DNA from: Lysinibacillus sp. BPa_S21
Lineage (GTDB): Bacteria > Bacillota > Bacilli > Bacillales_A > Planococcaceae
Assembly (NCBI RefSeq): GCF_023337795.1
Contig: NZ_JALIRS010000006.1
Coordinates: 124,001 to 188,000 of the forward strand
Reading direction: 5' to 3'
Length of the DNA stretch: 64,000 nucleotides
A model generated the notes under the pieces. That model was not told where the DNA came from. It searched no databases and saw nothing but the letters and a program-made list of their open reading frames with translations. Numbering within the stretch: the first letter of the stretch is position 1; every line of letters begins with the position of its first letter. The translations under genes were made by a program, and so were the position numbers. Positions 34,364 to 43,914 of this stretch are shown here, piece by piece.

Positions 34364-34476
34364 CCTAGACTAGTGGATTTGCTTTTTTAATTCTCCGACT
34401 GTTATACACATATCTCCACATTATTGAAAGCCTCCTGAAAATCCATTATTTTCAACTATGTTTTGTATTTTCAAGA

Positions 34477-34502
34477 GAGCAACAATCTATACGAAAAAAG
34501 CC
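34477..34502 (+). repeat. Dispersed intergenic motif, copy 3
   Basis: GAGCAACAATCTATACGAAA is followed by AAAGCC, related to copies at 14731 and 22701. Confidence 0.5.
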
Positions 34503-34591
34503 AAAACATAAAATGCAATTCATATTTCGATGAAAATTGAAATGTTTCTCTTGTACTATAAAAATTGAAAGTACGAATAGGAGGAGAAAAA

Positions 34592-35203
34592 ATGACTCAA
34601 ATTGCTACTACAGAAATGATTCATCCCAAAATTCTATACTACGGGACACCAGTGATTTTATTAACTACACTGAATGAAGATGATACCGTGAATATTAGCC
34701 CGCTTTCGTCATCATGGGCTTTAGGAGATTGTATAATTTTAGGAATTGGGCTTGGGGGAAAAGCCATTGAAAACTTAGAACGTCATCCTGAATGTGTTAT
34801 TAATGTCCCAAGCCCTTCATTATGGGAGAACGTAGAAAAATTAGCGCCATTTACAGGGAAAAATCCCGTTCCTGAATTTAAGAGAGCGAATGGATTTACA
34901 TTTGAAAAAGAAAAATATGAAATTAGTAACTTAACACCAACCGAGTCTAAATCAGTAAAGCCTTCAAGAATTGCAGAGTGTCCAATTCAACTTGAGGCAA
35001 AGGTAAAATATATTCGAATCCCTGAGTATGCCTCTTTTTTTGCCATAGTCGAGACACAAGTTTTACATGTCCATGCCCATAAGGAAATTATTGTTGAAGA
35101 AAATTATATTGATCCAAATAAATGGAGCCCACTTATTTATAATTTTCGACATTATTTTGGACTTGGTCATGAGTTGGGGAAAGCTTTTAGAGCAGAAATT
35201 TAA
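34592..35203 (+). CDS. Flavin reductase-family (FMN-binding split barrel) protein
   Basis: From ATG 34592 (GGAGGAGAA upstream) the product has 203 residues. VILLTTLNEDDTVNISPLSS and ALGDCIILGIGLGGKAIENL form the FMN-binding split-barrel core, followed by a longer helical/strand tail with ECPIQLEAKVKYIRIPEY. The family reduces or binds FMN using NAD(P)H, or stores flavin. The substrate partner is not visible nearby. It is a single-gene unit with a terminator after it. Confidence 0.85.
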   Translation: MTQIATTEMIHPKILYYGTPVILLTTLNEDDTVNISPLSSSWALGDCIILGIGLGGKAIENLERHPECVINVPSPSLWENVEKLAPFTGKNPVPEFKRANGFTFEKEKYEISNLTPTESKSVKPSRIAECPIQLEAKVKYIRIPEYASFFAIVETQVLHVHAHKEIIVEENYIDPNKWSPLIYNFRHYFGLGHELGKAFRAEI

Positions 35204-35221
35204 AGTCCAATAGTGATCATC

Positions 35222-35267
35222 AAAAAGATTAGCTCTCATTTTTTAAAATGGGTGACTGATCTTTTTG
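35222..35267 (+). terminator. Terminator after flavin reductase
   Basis: AAAAAGAT...CATTTT pairs with AAAATG...ATCTTTTT with internal mismatches; a T-run is at the end. Confidence 0.7.
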
Positions 35268-35443
35268 TGTTTGTTCAAAATTTCCTGTTAAGTCGATAAA
35301 AGAACTGTACGTTACAAAACTGTCACGATGTGATGCTTTTAGTCATGTAAAACGATAGTTATGGTGGAAATTTCTTGATATAGTTAGCGAAGTTGTCAAG
35401 GAATTTTTTTAAACCTTGTACCTAGCTTAAAGGAGAAAAGAAA

Positions 35444-36931
35444 ATGAAACGCTCATTAAAAATCTATCTGTTTATAATTTCTATGATTGTAGCCTTAGGT
35501 AGTTTAATGCCCACAATAGCAAATGCAGATGAAAAAACTCAAAAGATTGATCAATTTATTAAAGAGCAAATGGCAATAAGTAAAATTCCAGGGGTATCAT
35601 TAGTAATTGTAGAAAAGGGAAAAACGGTTTACGAAAAAGGCTTTGGATACGCCGATGTTCAGTCGAAAACCCCTGTTACCCCTAAAACATTATTTGAACT
35701 AGGATCTACATCGAAAGCATTCACCGGACTAGCCATTCTACAACTGGAAAAGGAAGGGTTACTTAAGCGGTCTGATGATGTCCAAAAGTATATCCCATGG
35801 TTTAAGTTAAAATATAATGGGAAGTCTCAGCTAATTACGATAAATCAGTTACTGTATCATACAAGTGGAATAGCTACTAACACAATATCTAATATCCCAA
35901 AAAGTAACGAACCAAATGCCCTTGAGTTAACTGTGAAAAAATTGCTTGATCAGCCATTAAATAGACAACCAGGTAGCTCATTTGAATACGCAACAATCAA
36001 TTATGATGTTTTAGGACTCGTTATTGAAAAGGTTTCAAAACAACCCTTTGATACGTATATCAAACAGCAACTACTAAAGCCAATCTCTATGAATGATACA
36101 GTTGTTGGAATTCATCAAGTTAACTCAAATGAAATGGCCACGGGATATAAAATAGGACTGATGAGAGAGCAGGCATATACACCACCGATCTATCGTGGAA
36201 ATGTACCTGCAGGATATGTAATAAGTAACACAAGTGATATAGCAAAATGGTTAAAGCTACAGTTAGGAAATAGCCAAAATGAAACGATTGATTATAAAAT
36301 TATTCAAGAATCGCATATCCCAGATCAATCTGTAGAGCCTTTCGATAAGGACACATACTATGCAAGTGGATGGGGAGTTATGGGAAAAGAAGAACAATAT
36401 ATATCCCATGCTGGTGAAAATCCCACATTCTCATCTTATTTCATCATACAGCCCAATGAACAATTAGGAGTAGCCGTATTATCCAATATGAACTCGAGTT
36501 ATACAACTGCGATTGGGCAAGGTGTGATAGATTTGTGGGAAGGGAAAACAATAAATACTATTCATTCTGACATCTTTCAGAATTTGGATAAAATTATTTC
36601 ACTTATATGTGTTGTTGTTGTAGGCTTGGGGATGTTTTTAAGTATTCAATTGCTTACAACCTTAAGGGAAATTGTTAAAAAACAACGAATTAGAGTGTCT
36701 TTAAATCGTAAAAGAACTTTTTTATTAAACTTTCATTCTTTAAGTGTTGCCATCATTTTTGCACTTATCATTTTGTTTCCGAAACTACTACCAGAGAAAT
36801 CAAATTGGGACTTTATTAAAGTATGGGGGCCATCTTCAATTACGGTGTTACTTTATAGTGTTATCGTGTCAGCTGTGCTTTATTGTTTATTAGGGTTAGT
36901 TAAGATTTTTACGAAAACGGAAAAAGATTAA
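35444..36931 (+). CDS. Secreted/membrane serine hydrolase, beta-lactamase class C family
   Basis: The product has 495 residues. Residues 1-29 are a signal peptide (cleavage near IANADE). The SxxK nucleophile is S88-T-S-K91 in ELGSTSKAFTGLA. The second motif, usually YxN, reads YAT in SFEYATINYDVLG, so the Asn is replaced. SHAGENP is the HxG-type third motif. After the catalytic domain come three membrane helices (about 385-405, 425-445, 460-490). It resembles Bacillus PbpE/EstB-like D-amino-acid esterases or peptidases acting outside the cell; the exact substrate is unknown. RBS AAAGGAGAA. Confidence 0.88.
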   Translation: MKRSLKIYLFIISMIVALGSLMPTIANADEKTQKIDQFIKEQMAISKIPGVSLVIVEKGKTVYEKGFGYADVQSKTPVTPKTLFELGSTSKAFTGLAILQLEKEGLLKRSDDVQKYIPWFKLKYNGKSQLITINQLLYHTSGIATNTISNIPKSNEPNALELTVKKLLDQPLNRQPGSSFEYATINYDVLGLVIEKVSKQPFDTYIKQQLLKPISMNDTVVGIHQVNSNEMATGYKIGLMREQAYTPPIYRGNVPAGYVISNTSDIAKWLKLQLGNSQNETIDYKIIQESHIPDQSVEPFDKDTYYASGWGVMGKEEQYISHAGENPTFSSYFIIQPNEQLGVAVLSNMNSSYTTAIGQGVIDLWEGKTINTIHSDIFQNLDKIISLICVVVVGLGMFLSIQLLTTLREIVKKQRIRVSLNRKRTFLLNFHSLSVAIIFALIILFPKLLPEKSNWDFIKVWGPSSITVLLYSVIVSAVLYCLLGLVKIFTKTEKD

Positions 36932-37007
36932 AAACGTAGAGAATTTGATTGTTTTATGAAAAATATGGTAATATGAAAGTATCTTTAGGTGAAAGGAGAG
37001 AATCCAA

Positions 37008-37073
37008 ATGAAAAAAAGATCATTACGTTTTTTAAGTATGGGTATTGGGTTCTCAACTGCTGTTTTTTTCTAA
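37008..37073 (+). other. 21-codon signal-peptide-like ORF
   Basis: AAAGGAGAG precedes an ATG opening MKKRSLRFLSMGIGFSTAVF and a stop. It looks like the first part of a signal peptide whose gene was deleted, or a tiny membrane peptide. Confidence 0.35.
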
Positions 37074-37142
37074 AATTTAGTTAACAGGGACAAGTCTGCC
37101 CTTTTTTAGAAAAATAAAATAAAAACCTAGAGGAGATTAATC

Positions 37143-37535
37143 ATGAATAATAAAATAACACGTAAAAATCCAATCCAAGTACCTAGCCCTGTTGGCAATT
37201 ACAGTCATCTTACAATAATCCCAAAGGATGCAACAATATACGCATTATCTGGACAAATTGGAGTTGGGATAAACGGTGAATTGCCATCATCACTAACAGA
37301 GCAGGTTCAGAATACATTAAAAAATATTCAATTAATATTAGAAGCAGAGGGACTTAACGCAGATAATGTGGTGAAGGCCAACATTTGGGCAACAGAAGAA
37401 ATAAATTGGGATGACTTCTATCAACAATGGGAAACAATGTTTGGAAAACCTTATCCTTCTATGACGATAGCGTATATTACTGCTTTAGGACTCCCAGACA
37501 TTAAATTAGAAATTGATATTTGGGCTGCTAAATAG
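37143..37535 (+). CDS. RidA-family (YjgF) enamine/imine deaminase-like protein
   Basis: The product has 130 residues. QVPSPVGNYSHLTIIPKDAT, YALSGQIGVGINGELP and ADNVVKANIWATEEINWDDF follow the RidA fold. Classical RidA has Arg and Glu near the C-terminus; here the end reads ALGLPDIKLEIDIWAAK, a common divergent subgroup, so deaminase activity is not assured. AGAGGAG precedes the ATG, and a terminator follows. Confidence 0.85.
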   Translation: MNNKITRKNPIQVPSPVGNYSHLTIIPKDATIYALSGQIGVGINGELPSSLTEQVQNTLKNIQLILEAEGLNADNVVKANIWATEEINWDDFYQQWETMFGKPYPSMTIAYITALGLPDIKLEIDIWAAK

Positions 37536-37540
37536 TAAAG

Positions 37541-37579
37541 TAACCGACAAAATCTTAAATGATCTTGTCGGTTTTTTTG
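37541..37579 (+). terminator. Terminator after the RidA-family gene
   Basis: AACCGACAA pairs perfectly with TTGTCGGTT and is followed by TTTTTTG. Confidence 0.9.
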
Positions 37580-37858
37580 TGAAGGAGGGATTATGATCTG
37601 AAAAAAAGGCCACTATTCCTAAGCAGAAAGTGACCAAAATAAATATTTTATGATGGGGGTGTGTTTCTTGCCCAACGTAGGAGGCAAGATGGAAGCAAAT
37701 TAGGTACACTACCATTTTATGCAGAAGAAAAGATTAATGTTAGGTGTTTGCCTTTTTCTAAAATAAGATCTATGTTTTCATTCGTTTGTTTAATTCAATT
37801 GGTTCCTTTTTCACTCCCCATGAAGTGGTCCTTCGAGTAGAAATGAATGTATATAACA

Positions 37859-38803
37859 TTAATCATTTTCTGGATACATAGATAAAATTCCTTTTGCTTG
37901 CTGTCTTATAATATTAATTAATTCTTTTGGTTCTACAATTTGAGCATGCATACCTAGTCGATAAAAAATGGAGCTAATAAAATTAAGCTCACCCTTGTCT
38001 ATAATGGCATCAATAAAGCCGGTGCCATCTTCTTTTATCGTGACCAAATCTTCAAGGTTCGGATCGCTTTTGCATTGTCGTACACCTTCTCTTGATAATA
38101 ATACATTTAAATGGATAGGTTGTTTAAGTTCATATTCACTACTAAACCACTCCTGCAAATTTACAAATACCTCTTGGTTTTCTTCGCTCTCTATAATGGA
38201 AATAATACGATCTACACGAAACAGTAATATTTTTTGTTTTGTGAAATCAAAGGCAGGCATATACCATAATCCATCATGAGCATACGCACCAATTGGATGG
38301 ATATGTTTTGTAGTTGTACCTGATTTTGATTCATAGTGAATATGTAGATTTTTGTTTTCAATGGCAGCCTCTAAAACGGCTTTCAATAAAGGTGTTTCAA
38401 TCGCTCGTTTAGGATTCCAAAATGCAATGTAGGATTGAAGTTTATCCACTTTCTGCTTTGCTTCCTCCTGAAGCGAGCTATAAAGCTTTTGAGAAACGGA
38501 TTTTATTTCTGTATTAAAAGGCAAATCACGGTAATAATGAAGAGATTGGAACGCAAAGAAAATCGAAACAGCCTCATCTTCTGTAAATAAAATAGGCGGT
38601 AGGAGTCTGCTCGATAGAACTGTATAGCCACCGTTTCGTCCTTGTTCTGCGTAAATAGGCAAACCCATATCACTTAAATCTAAAATATATCGATGAACAG
38701 TACGAATTGATATATTGAATTCATCCGCAACTTCCTGTGCAGTAAATTTCTTTTTTGCGCTCACAAATACAAGGATATCTAATAGACGTTTTGCTTTTGA
38801 CAC
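37859..38803 (-). CDS. HTH_11/WYL-domain transcriptional regulator (YafY type)
   Basis: The product has 314 residues. The N-terminal helix-turn-helix (KFTAQEVADEFNISIRTVHR then YILDLSDMGLPIYAEQGRNG) is followed by a WYL domain around residues 135-205 with GTTTKHIHPIGAYAHDGLWY and a C-terminal WCX extension. WYL domains bind small ligands or nucleic acid. It is divergent from the DHFR-like gene at 38908, which it may control. Length is typical. Confidence 0.92.
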   Translation of the reverse strand: MSKAKRLLDILVFVSAKKKFTAQEVADEFNISIRTVHRYILDLSDMGLPIYAEQGRNGGYTVLSSRLLPPILFTEDEAVSIFFAFQSLHYYRDLPFNTEIKSVSQKLYSSLQEEAKQKVDKLQSYIAFWNPKRAIETPLLKAVLEAAIENKNLHIHYESKSGTTTKHIHPIGAYAHDGLWYMPAFDFTKQKILLFRVDRIISIIESEENQEVFVNLQEWFSSEYELKQPIHLNVLLSREGVRQCKSDPNLEDLVTIKEDGTGFIDAIIDKGELNFISSIFYRLGMHAQIVEPKELINIIRQQAKGILSMYPEND

Positions 38804-38907
38804 TTTTCTTCACCTTTTTTCATTTAATCATGCCAGTAGTTGTCATGTTTATTGTTTAGTATAGATCTTGTTCAGGAGTTTTTCAAAAGAGAAAAGGAGA
38901 TGACGGT

Positions 38908-39438
38908 ATGTCACGAGAAATCATTTTATATATTGCAACTAGTTTGGATGGATATATTGCGAAAGAGAATGATGATTTACAATGGCTAGAAGAGGCAGAG
39001 GGGGAAGGGGATGCTGGGTATTCAGATATGTACCAATCCATTGATACCATTATTATGGGTAAAAGAACGTATGATTGGGTTGTAGATCATATTGAGCCTT
39101 TTCCATATCTCGATAAGAAATGTTATGTCTTCTCAACTTCACTAAGTGGACAAAACGAACACGCTGAGTTTGTGAATGAGGATGTTGTAGCATTTACGAA
39201 AAGATTAAGGGAACAGAAAGGCTCAAAAATTTGGATGGTTGGTGGAGCAGGAATTCTCGATCCCTTTATAAAGGAACAGTTAATAGATGAAATAATTATT
39301 ACGGTTACACCGCACCTATTAGGTTCTGGCATTCCATTGTTTAAGGATAATAATCCATTCCAAGACCTGGAGTTAGTAAATACACAACGCTTTGGGCAAA
39401 TGGTGCAAATGCATTATAAGGTGAAGAAAGAGGCTTGA
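38908..39438 (+). CDS. Dihydrofolate reductase-family (RibD C-terminal-like) protein
   Basis: The product has 176 residues. IILYIATSLDGYIAKENDDL, TIIMGKRTYDWVV and IWMVGGAGILDPFIKEQLID are the NADPH-binding motifs of the RibD_C/YyaP-like subgroup, not the folate-dependent DHFR itself. The ATG follows AAAAGGAGATG. It probably reduces an unknown substrate in the cytosol. Divergent from the WYL regulator. Confidence 0.9.
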   Translation: MSREIILYIATSLDGYIAKENDDLQWLEEAEGEGDAGYSDMYQSIDTIIMGKRTYDWVVDHIEPFPYLDKKCYVFSTSLSGQNEHAEFVNEDVVAFTKRLREQKGSKIWMVGGAGILDPFIKEQLIDEIIITVTPHLLGSGIPLFKDNNPFQDLELVNTQRFGQMVQMHYKVKKEA

Positions 39439-39518
39439 TGAATAGCATAAAAGGTTAGTTATACTCCGAGTTTGCGGTTTCCATATGCTTGGTTTCAATC
39501 TTTAATTCTGTGTAATGG

Positions 39519-39551
39519 AAAAAAGAGGCTTCATCATCAGCCTCTTTTTCT
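39519..39551. terminator. Bidirectional terminator
   Basis: AAAGAGGCT and AGCCTCTTT are perfect complements around eight bases, serving converging genes. Confidence 0.9.
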
Positions 39552-39555
39552 GTCA

Positions 39556-40578
39556 TTAGGAAAGTGAACGATAGATTTCGCCCATGATTCCCTTCATTTG
39601 ATGCATCCCAGTATCAGTATTCGTCATCATCACAATCCCTTTTTCAAGGTTTGGATAGGCGGCTAGCATACATTGATACCCAACACCCCAGCCAAGAGAG
39701 GAAAACTCGAGTTTGTCGTCCGTGCCATCTAGAAATACGCCGAGACCTGTCCATTCTTTACATCCATGTGAGCGGAATAGTTCTTTTACTTGTTTGGAAG
39801 TAATGCCGATTTTACTTTGTCCTTTACTAGCATTCATGATATCCAGTAATAATATGGTTAAATCACTTGGGGTAGTCCATATTCCACAAGCAGCAAGATA
39901 AGGATATATAGAATATTTCCCTGGAATTAACGCTCCATGTTGATCATGGCCACAAGCAAAATTATTGATAGTTGATGTTGAAAGAGAGGTAGAAAATGTA
40001 CTGTTTGTCATACATAATGGTTTAAATATGAAATTGTCCATAAGTTGAGAAAAAGGTTTTTGCGTTATATCTTCTAGTAATAATTGGATAATACAAAAGC
40101 CTGCATCAGAATAGTGAAATTCACTTTCAGGTTCATATGTCACTTCAATGGTAGTAGGGCAATAAGGCGTTTGACCATTTAATATTTCTACTATGGATGG
40201 TATTTTGTTGAAAGATTCTAGTTCCATAAAACTGCCCTCAGGGTCCATAATACCCGATTGATGACATAGTAAGTTGCGCAATGTAACTTTTTTATGCTTG
40301 GTCAAATGATTGTCAGGAACCGCCCATGAAACTAGCTTTTTATTAACATCTTCATCTAAATCCACAATCCCTTGTTCTACTAATTTCATTACTAAAATAC
40401 TTGTTAGAAACTTACTGATCGAACAAGCATTAAAAATGGAGTGCTCATCCACTATTTTATCGGTACCTGCTTCTAGAACACCAAAATGCTGCTTCTTACT
40501 GATTTTGCCCTTTTCGATAGCTATCATGCTTAAACCTGCTATACGGTAATGCTCCATACGTTCTTGAATGTTTATCAT
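39556..40578 (-). CDS. Serine hydrolase, beta-lactamase class C family, cytosolic
   Basis: The product has 340 residues and no signal peptide. S53-I-S-K56 in NACSISKFLTSILV is the SxxK motif, YSDAGF replaces the usual YSN, and GLGVFLDGTDDKLEFSSLGW is the late catalytic region. ATG with AGGAG upstream on the minus strand. The absence of an export signal suggests an intracellular esterase rather than a penicillin-binding protein. It is unlinked to a regulator. Confidence 0.85.
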   Translation of the reverse strand: MINIQERMEHYRIAGLSMIAIEKGKISKKQHFGVLEAGTDKIVDEHSIFNACSISKFLTSILVMKLVEQGIVDLDEDVNKKLVSWAVPDNHLTKHKKVTLRNLLCHQSGIMDPEGSFMELESFNKIPSIVEILNGQTPYCPTTIEVTYEPESEFHYSDAGFCIIQLLLEDITQKPFSQLMDNFIFKPLCMTNSTFSTSLSTSTINNFACGHDQHGALIPGKYSIYPYLAACGIWTTPSDLTILLLDIMNASKGQSKIGITSKQVKELFRSHGCKEWTGLGVFLDGTDDKLEFSSLGWGVGYQCMLAAYPNLEKGIVMMTNTDTGMHQMKGIMGEIYRSLS

Positions 40579-40863
40579 CTAGTAAGCTCCTAGTTTTTTC
40601 TTCATTATAGCAGAGTGTGGGGAACTGGTGTTTGTGAAATGGGTTATTTTTTAAAAATTAAATAGAATGACTTAGTCAAACAAAAAAGAGAAATCGAACA
40701 ATCAGGCCATATTCTTGAATAACCGATTAGACTGTATACCAAAGATATTGTGAACAAATCTACATAAGCTAACAGGGCAGAATAGTTGAAGAAAAAAAGG
40801 AATTTTAGTTCTATTGTTGAAATTAGTCATTAAAGAACATTAGATAAGCTAAGGAGAATGAGA

Positions 40864-41213
40864 ATGCAGAAAAATGGACAGTTAAAGGTATACAACCTAA
40901 ATGAACTAATAAAGACGAAAGTGACTACACAAATTTTATTGTAAGTGAAGTAAATGATCACGCTCTTAGAATAGCTGTGATAAATGGAGAATTTCACTGG
41001 CATAAACACGAGAATTGCGATGAGTTATTTTATGTATTAGAAGGTGAACTTTTCATAGACTTAGAAAACACTGAAACAGTTTCATTGAAACCTGGAGAAA
41101 TATTTACTGTACCTGCCAATACAATGCATCGGACTCGTTCAAACGAAAGGACAGTTAATATGTGTTTTGAAAAGACAAGTAATGATATTAAAGGGAGCAA
41201 CGGTCAAGTATAA
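40864..41213 (+). pseudogene. Cupin-domain protein, frameshifted near the start
   Basis: The ATG at 40864 (AAGGAGAATG nearby) reads MQKNGQLKVYNLNELIK, then hits stops. One base over, the frame continues DESDYTNFIVSEVNDHALRI and the full cupin core HWHKHENCDELFYVLEGELF with HWHKHxxCDE (metal-binding His and Glu), ending KPGEIFTVPANTMHRTRSNE. The shift lies near 40905-40915. A GTG at 40977 could restart a shortened protein with an intact barrel core, without a good ribosome binding site. Confidence 0.75.
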
Positions 41214-41269
41214 ACAATCAATGGTGTTTTTCAAGAATAATACTTAAAATACGGAGTGTAGAATTAACA

Positions 41270-41941
41270 ATGATTAAAGCTGCTATATTTGATTTGGATG
41301 GAACTTTATTAAATAGAGATGAATCTGTAAAAATGTTTATTGGCAGACAATACGATAGATTGTCTAAACTAATAGGGCATATCCCAAAAGAAAAGTATGT
41401 GACAAGATTTATAGAATTGGATAACCGTGGATATGTTTGGAAAGATAAAGTATATCAACAATTAGTCAATGAATTTGATTTTGTTAATTTAACTTGGGAA
41501 GAACTACTTCAAGATTATCTTAGTGAATTTAAGAATAACTGTATTCCTTTTCCTAATCTCATTAGAATGTTGGAGGAATTGAAAAGTAACAATCTTCTTT
41601 TGGGAATGATTACAAATGGATACGGTCAATTTCAGATGGATAATATTATGGCTTTAGGTATAGATAAATATTTTGATGTTATTTTAATATCTGAATGGGA
41701 AGGAATTAAAAAGCCAGACCCGCGAATATTTAACAAAGCATTAGAGAAACTTAATGTTTCTGCCAACGAAAGTATATTTATGGGGGACCATCCTAAAAAT
41801 GACGTTATAGGTGCTAAGAAAGTAGGAATGAAAGGTATTTGGAAGAAAGACTTTCAATGGGATAATGTCGATGCGGATTATATAGTGGATGATTTAATGG
41901 AATTACCTCCCGTTATTGAAAATTTAAATAAATCTTACTAA
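41270..41941 (+). CDS. HAD-family hydrolase
   Basis: The product has 223 residues. AAIFDLDGTLLNRDES carries the nucleophile D8 and acid D10, LGMITNGYGQFQ the Thr of motif II, and KKPDPRIFNKALEKL with IFMGDHPKNDVIGAKKVGMK the Lys and Asp pair. A helical cap lies between residues 20 and 95. It is a phosphatase-like cytosolic enzyme of the phosphoglycolate/YjjG type, substrate unknown. Confidence 0.92.
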   Translation: MIKAAIFDLDGTLLNRDESVKMFIGRQYDRLSKLIGHIPKEKYVTRFIELDNRGYVWKDKVYQQLVNEFDFVNLTWEELLQDYLSEFKNNCIPFPNLIRMLEELKSNNLLLGMITNGYGQFQMDNIMALGIDKYFDVILISEWEGIKKPDPRIFNKALEKLNVSANESIFMGDHPKNDVIGAKKVGMKGIWKKDFQWDNVDADYIVDDLMELPPVIENLNKSY

Positions 41942-42046
41942 CTAATTGGGTTCTTTACTTGAAGAACATTCGTTGAACTGTCCAGTCGAATATTAATAGT
42001 TTGCTTAAAAAAATGATATCCTATTATGATAATGAGGGGGAGGGAA

Positions 42047-42364
42047 ATGAGAAAGTTAGTTTTATTTAATTTATTATTTTGTTTGATAGTTATTTTTGTT
42101 AGCTATCAATATTTCAACTTAGAGTCTAGAAAAGCTGTTGCCTATTTTTATGTTGAAAACTATATTGAAACTAACTATGGAGTTAAAAAAGATAACTTAA
42201 ATTCTGTAAAAATTAACTATAGAGTAGGAATGGGTTTGTTCGAAATGGTTGTAGTAGATAAAAAATCAGATAAACATTACTACTTTGAAGTTGATTTATA
42301 TGATGATGATTTTTCGTTATATTATATAAGTGACAATACAGACATTCATAATAAAAATAAATAA
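42047..42364 (+). CDS. Small membrane-anchored protein, DUF3139-like
   Basis: From ATG 42047 (AGGGGGAGGG upstream) the product has 105 residues. One N-terminal membrane helix (LVLFNLLFCLIVIFVSYQYF) leads to a short extracellular domain with YVENYIETNYGVKKDNLNSV and YYFEVDLYDDDF. This fits DUF3139-type small anchored proteins, unknown function. The first ATG at 42026 gives a less natural N-terminus. Confidence 0.6.
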   Translation: MRKLVLFNLLFCLIVIFVSYQYFNLESRKAVAYFYVENYIETNYGVKKDNLNSVKINYRVGMGLFEMVVVDKKSDKHYYFEVDLYDDDFSLYYISDNTDIHNKNK

Positions 42365-42450
42365 ATTTTAAAATTTAATTTCTTATTTTAAAGTACAAAA
42401 TGTATTGAACTCCCTAAAATTTTTATTCTATAAATAATGAAATGATGTTA

Positions 42451-42492
42451 ATAAAGCACTATCATTGGAATGGGATAAGTGCTTTTTATTTT
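42451..42492 (+). terminator. Terminator after the DUF3139-like gene
   Basis: AAAGCACT pairs with AGTGCTTT, with extra pairing inside, followed by TTATTTT. Confidence 0.8.
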
Positions 42493-42510
42493 ACAATAAA
42501 TGTGAAATAA

Positions 42511-42690
42511 AAATATAGTGATGGTACAGGGGATAAATTATGTCTTCAAGTTATAGACGGGAAAATGAATGATACAATTTATGTTTTGAACCATGAGACC
42601 GCAGAAATAGAGGAATACACTTCAAATTTAAAGAGTTTTATTAAATTGGGTTTTGAAAACGGTAAATTCGATGAAGAAATAATAAGATAA
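42511..42690 (+). pseudogene. SUKH (SMI1/KNR4) immunity-protein C-terminal remnant
   Basis: Fifty-nine codons without a start read KYSDGTGDKLCLQVIDGKMN, DTIYVLNHETAEIEEYTSNL and KSFIKLGFENGKFDEEIIR. The pattern DGtGDxLCL...DHET.EIE...F..FI is the C-terminal half of SMI1/KNR4 (SUKH) proteins, which often act as immunity proteins to contact-dependent or polymorphic toxins. The N-terminal half is missing. A toxin partner is not seen. Confidence 0.6.
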
Positions 42691-42777
42691 ACACTTGCTC
42701 AACTATCGTGGGCGTTAGTATAGTAAGAGACAGCCAAAGTAATCTTAGGGTGACAACCTTCAAACGTATGTAAATAA

Positions 42778-42825
42778 ATAGACCAAACATATTATACATA
42801 TAAAATATGTTGGTCTATTTTTTAT
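42778..42825 (+). terminator. Terminator-like hairpin
   Basis: TAGACCAAACATAT pairs with ATATGTTGGTCTA around a short loop and is followed by TTTTTT. It probably ended the gene now reduced to the SUKH remnant. Confidence 0.7.
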
Positions 42826-42944
42826 GATTCGGTTCGTAACGATTTTTGTTTTATCTTGTCTTACTCAACTAACGGGGCAGGGAGTTTGGGCTAAATATGT
42901 GAAAGGCTTTTGAAGGTCAAAATTATTCAGTAGTTAACTTTTTA

Positions 42945-43856
42945 TCACTTCTTAGGCTGTAAATCCTCAATCGAGTCAATGTCCATATATGCAGGAACTA
43001 CAAATCCATTTTTTGTACCTTTTAAGTTCTCACCTAAATCAACTAAGTCATCCTTATATTTTTCATAAAAAGAGCTATGTGTTGTTGGCAACCAAGCAGC
43101 TACTGTTGCATCAGCTACGCCTGTAGCGACAGCTTGAAACATAATTGCGGGATCTACAGGTGTGATTGTGACAGTGTATCCGAGTTCTTCAAATACAGCC
43201 TGTAATACACTACTCGAAGCTCTTTCTGAATCCCAAGGTGTTGAAGCTAATTCAATTTCTTTTCCGCTTACTTTTTTCGTATCTTTTGTCCACTCATTTA
43301 CTTTGTCTTGGTTTTCTTCTATCCATTTGTCTGCTGCATCTTCAAATGAACTCGTTTGTGCTTCAAACATTACAGCTTCCATATCTTCTGGTTCCCAATA
43401 AAATCTATCCAAAATTGTATACGCATCCGGTAAGTCTTTTTCCAAGCCCTTACGCGCAAGTGTATTGATATTTTCCGATCCACCTAATGTCCCTTGAGGA
43501 TCTTCTAAAAATTTCAAATCATAAGATGAAAACATCCAATGTGGTGTCCATCCGGTAATAATAATTGGATCTTCATTTCGAATAGCCTGCTCTAATGAAC
43601 CTAACATCCCAGGTGTAGAACTTTGTTCAAGCTCCCAGCCTTTTAAGTTTTCATATTTCTCTATAGTATTTTCCGCCAGACCAGTCAACCCAGCTCCTGG
43701 TTCAATTCCTATAATCTTATAGTCCACTTGCTCCCCTATGTTTGGCGCAGTTCCTGTTGAATTGCCATTGTCTTTTTTGCTATCTCCATCTCCACAGCCT
43801 GTTAAAAGTAACGAAATAGCTAACCCTAAAGTGAGTCCTACAGATTTCAATTTCAT
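42945..43856 (-). CDS. opuAC: Glycine betaine/choline-type ABC substrate-binding lipoprotein (OpuAC-like)
   Basis: The product has 303 residues. A lipobox, LLLTGCG, with lipidated C21, marks an outer-membrane-leaflet lipoprotein. KIIGIEPGAGLTGLAENTIE, PIIITGWTPHWMFSSYDLKF and GVADATVAAWLPTTHSSFYE are OpuAC motifs, including aromatic residues that form the cation box for betaine. Such proteins work with OpuAA and OpuAB, but neither permease nor ATPase gene is nearby, so it stands alone. The ATG has GGGGGATG upstream. A promoter and palindrome lie just before it. Confidence 0.87.
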   Translation of the reverse strand: MKLKSVGLTLGLAISLLLTGCGDGDSKKDNGNSTGTAPNIGEQVDYKIIGIEPGAGLTGLAENTIEKYENLKGWELEQSSTPGMLGSLEQAIRNEDPIIITGWTPHWMFSSYDLKFLEDPQGTLGGSENINTLARKGLEKDLPDAYTILDRFYWEPEDMEAVMFEAQTSSFEDAADKWIEENQDKVNEWTKDTKKVSGKEIELASTPWDSERASSSVLQAVFEELGYTVTITPVDPAIMFQAVATGVADATVAAWLPTTHSSFYEKYKDDLVDLGENLKGTKNGFVVPAYMDIDSIEDLQPKK

Positions 43857-43914
43857 CTTTTTTCATCCCCCTAGTTTGAAAACTTAGAGTTTTAGTGACT
43901 TCCTAAGAAACCCT

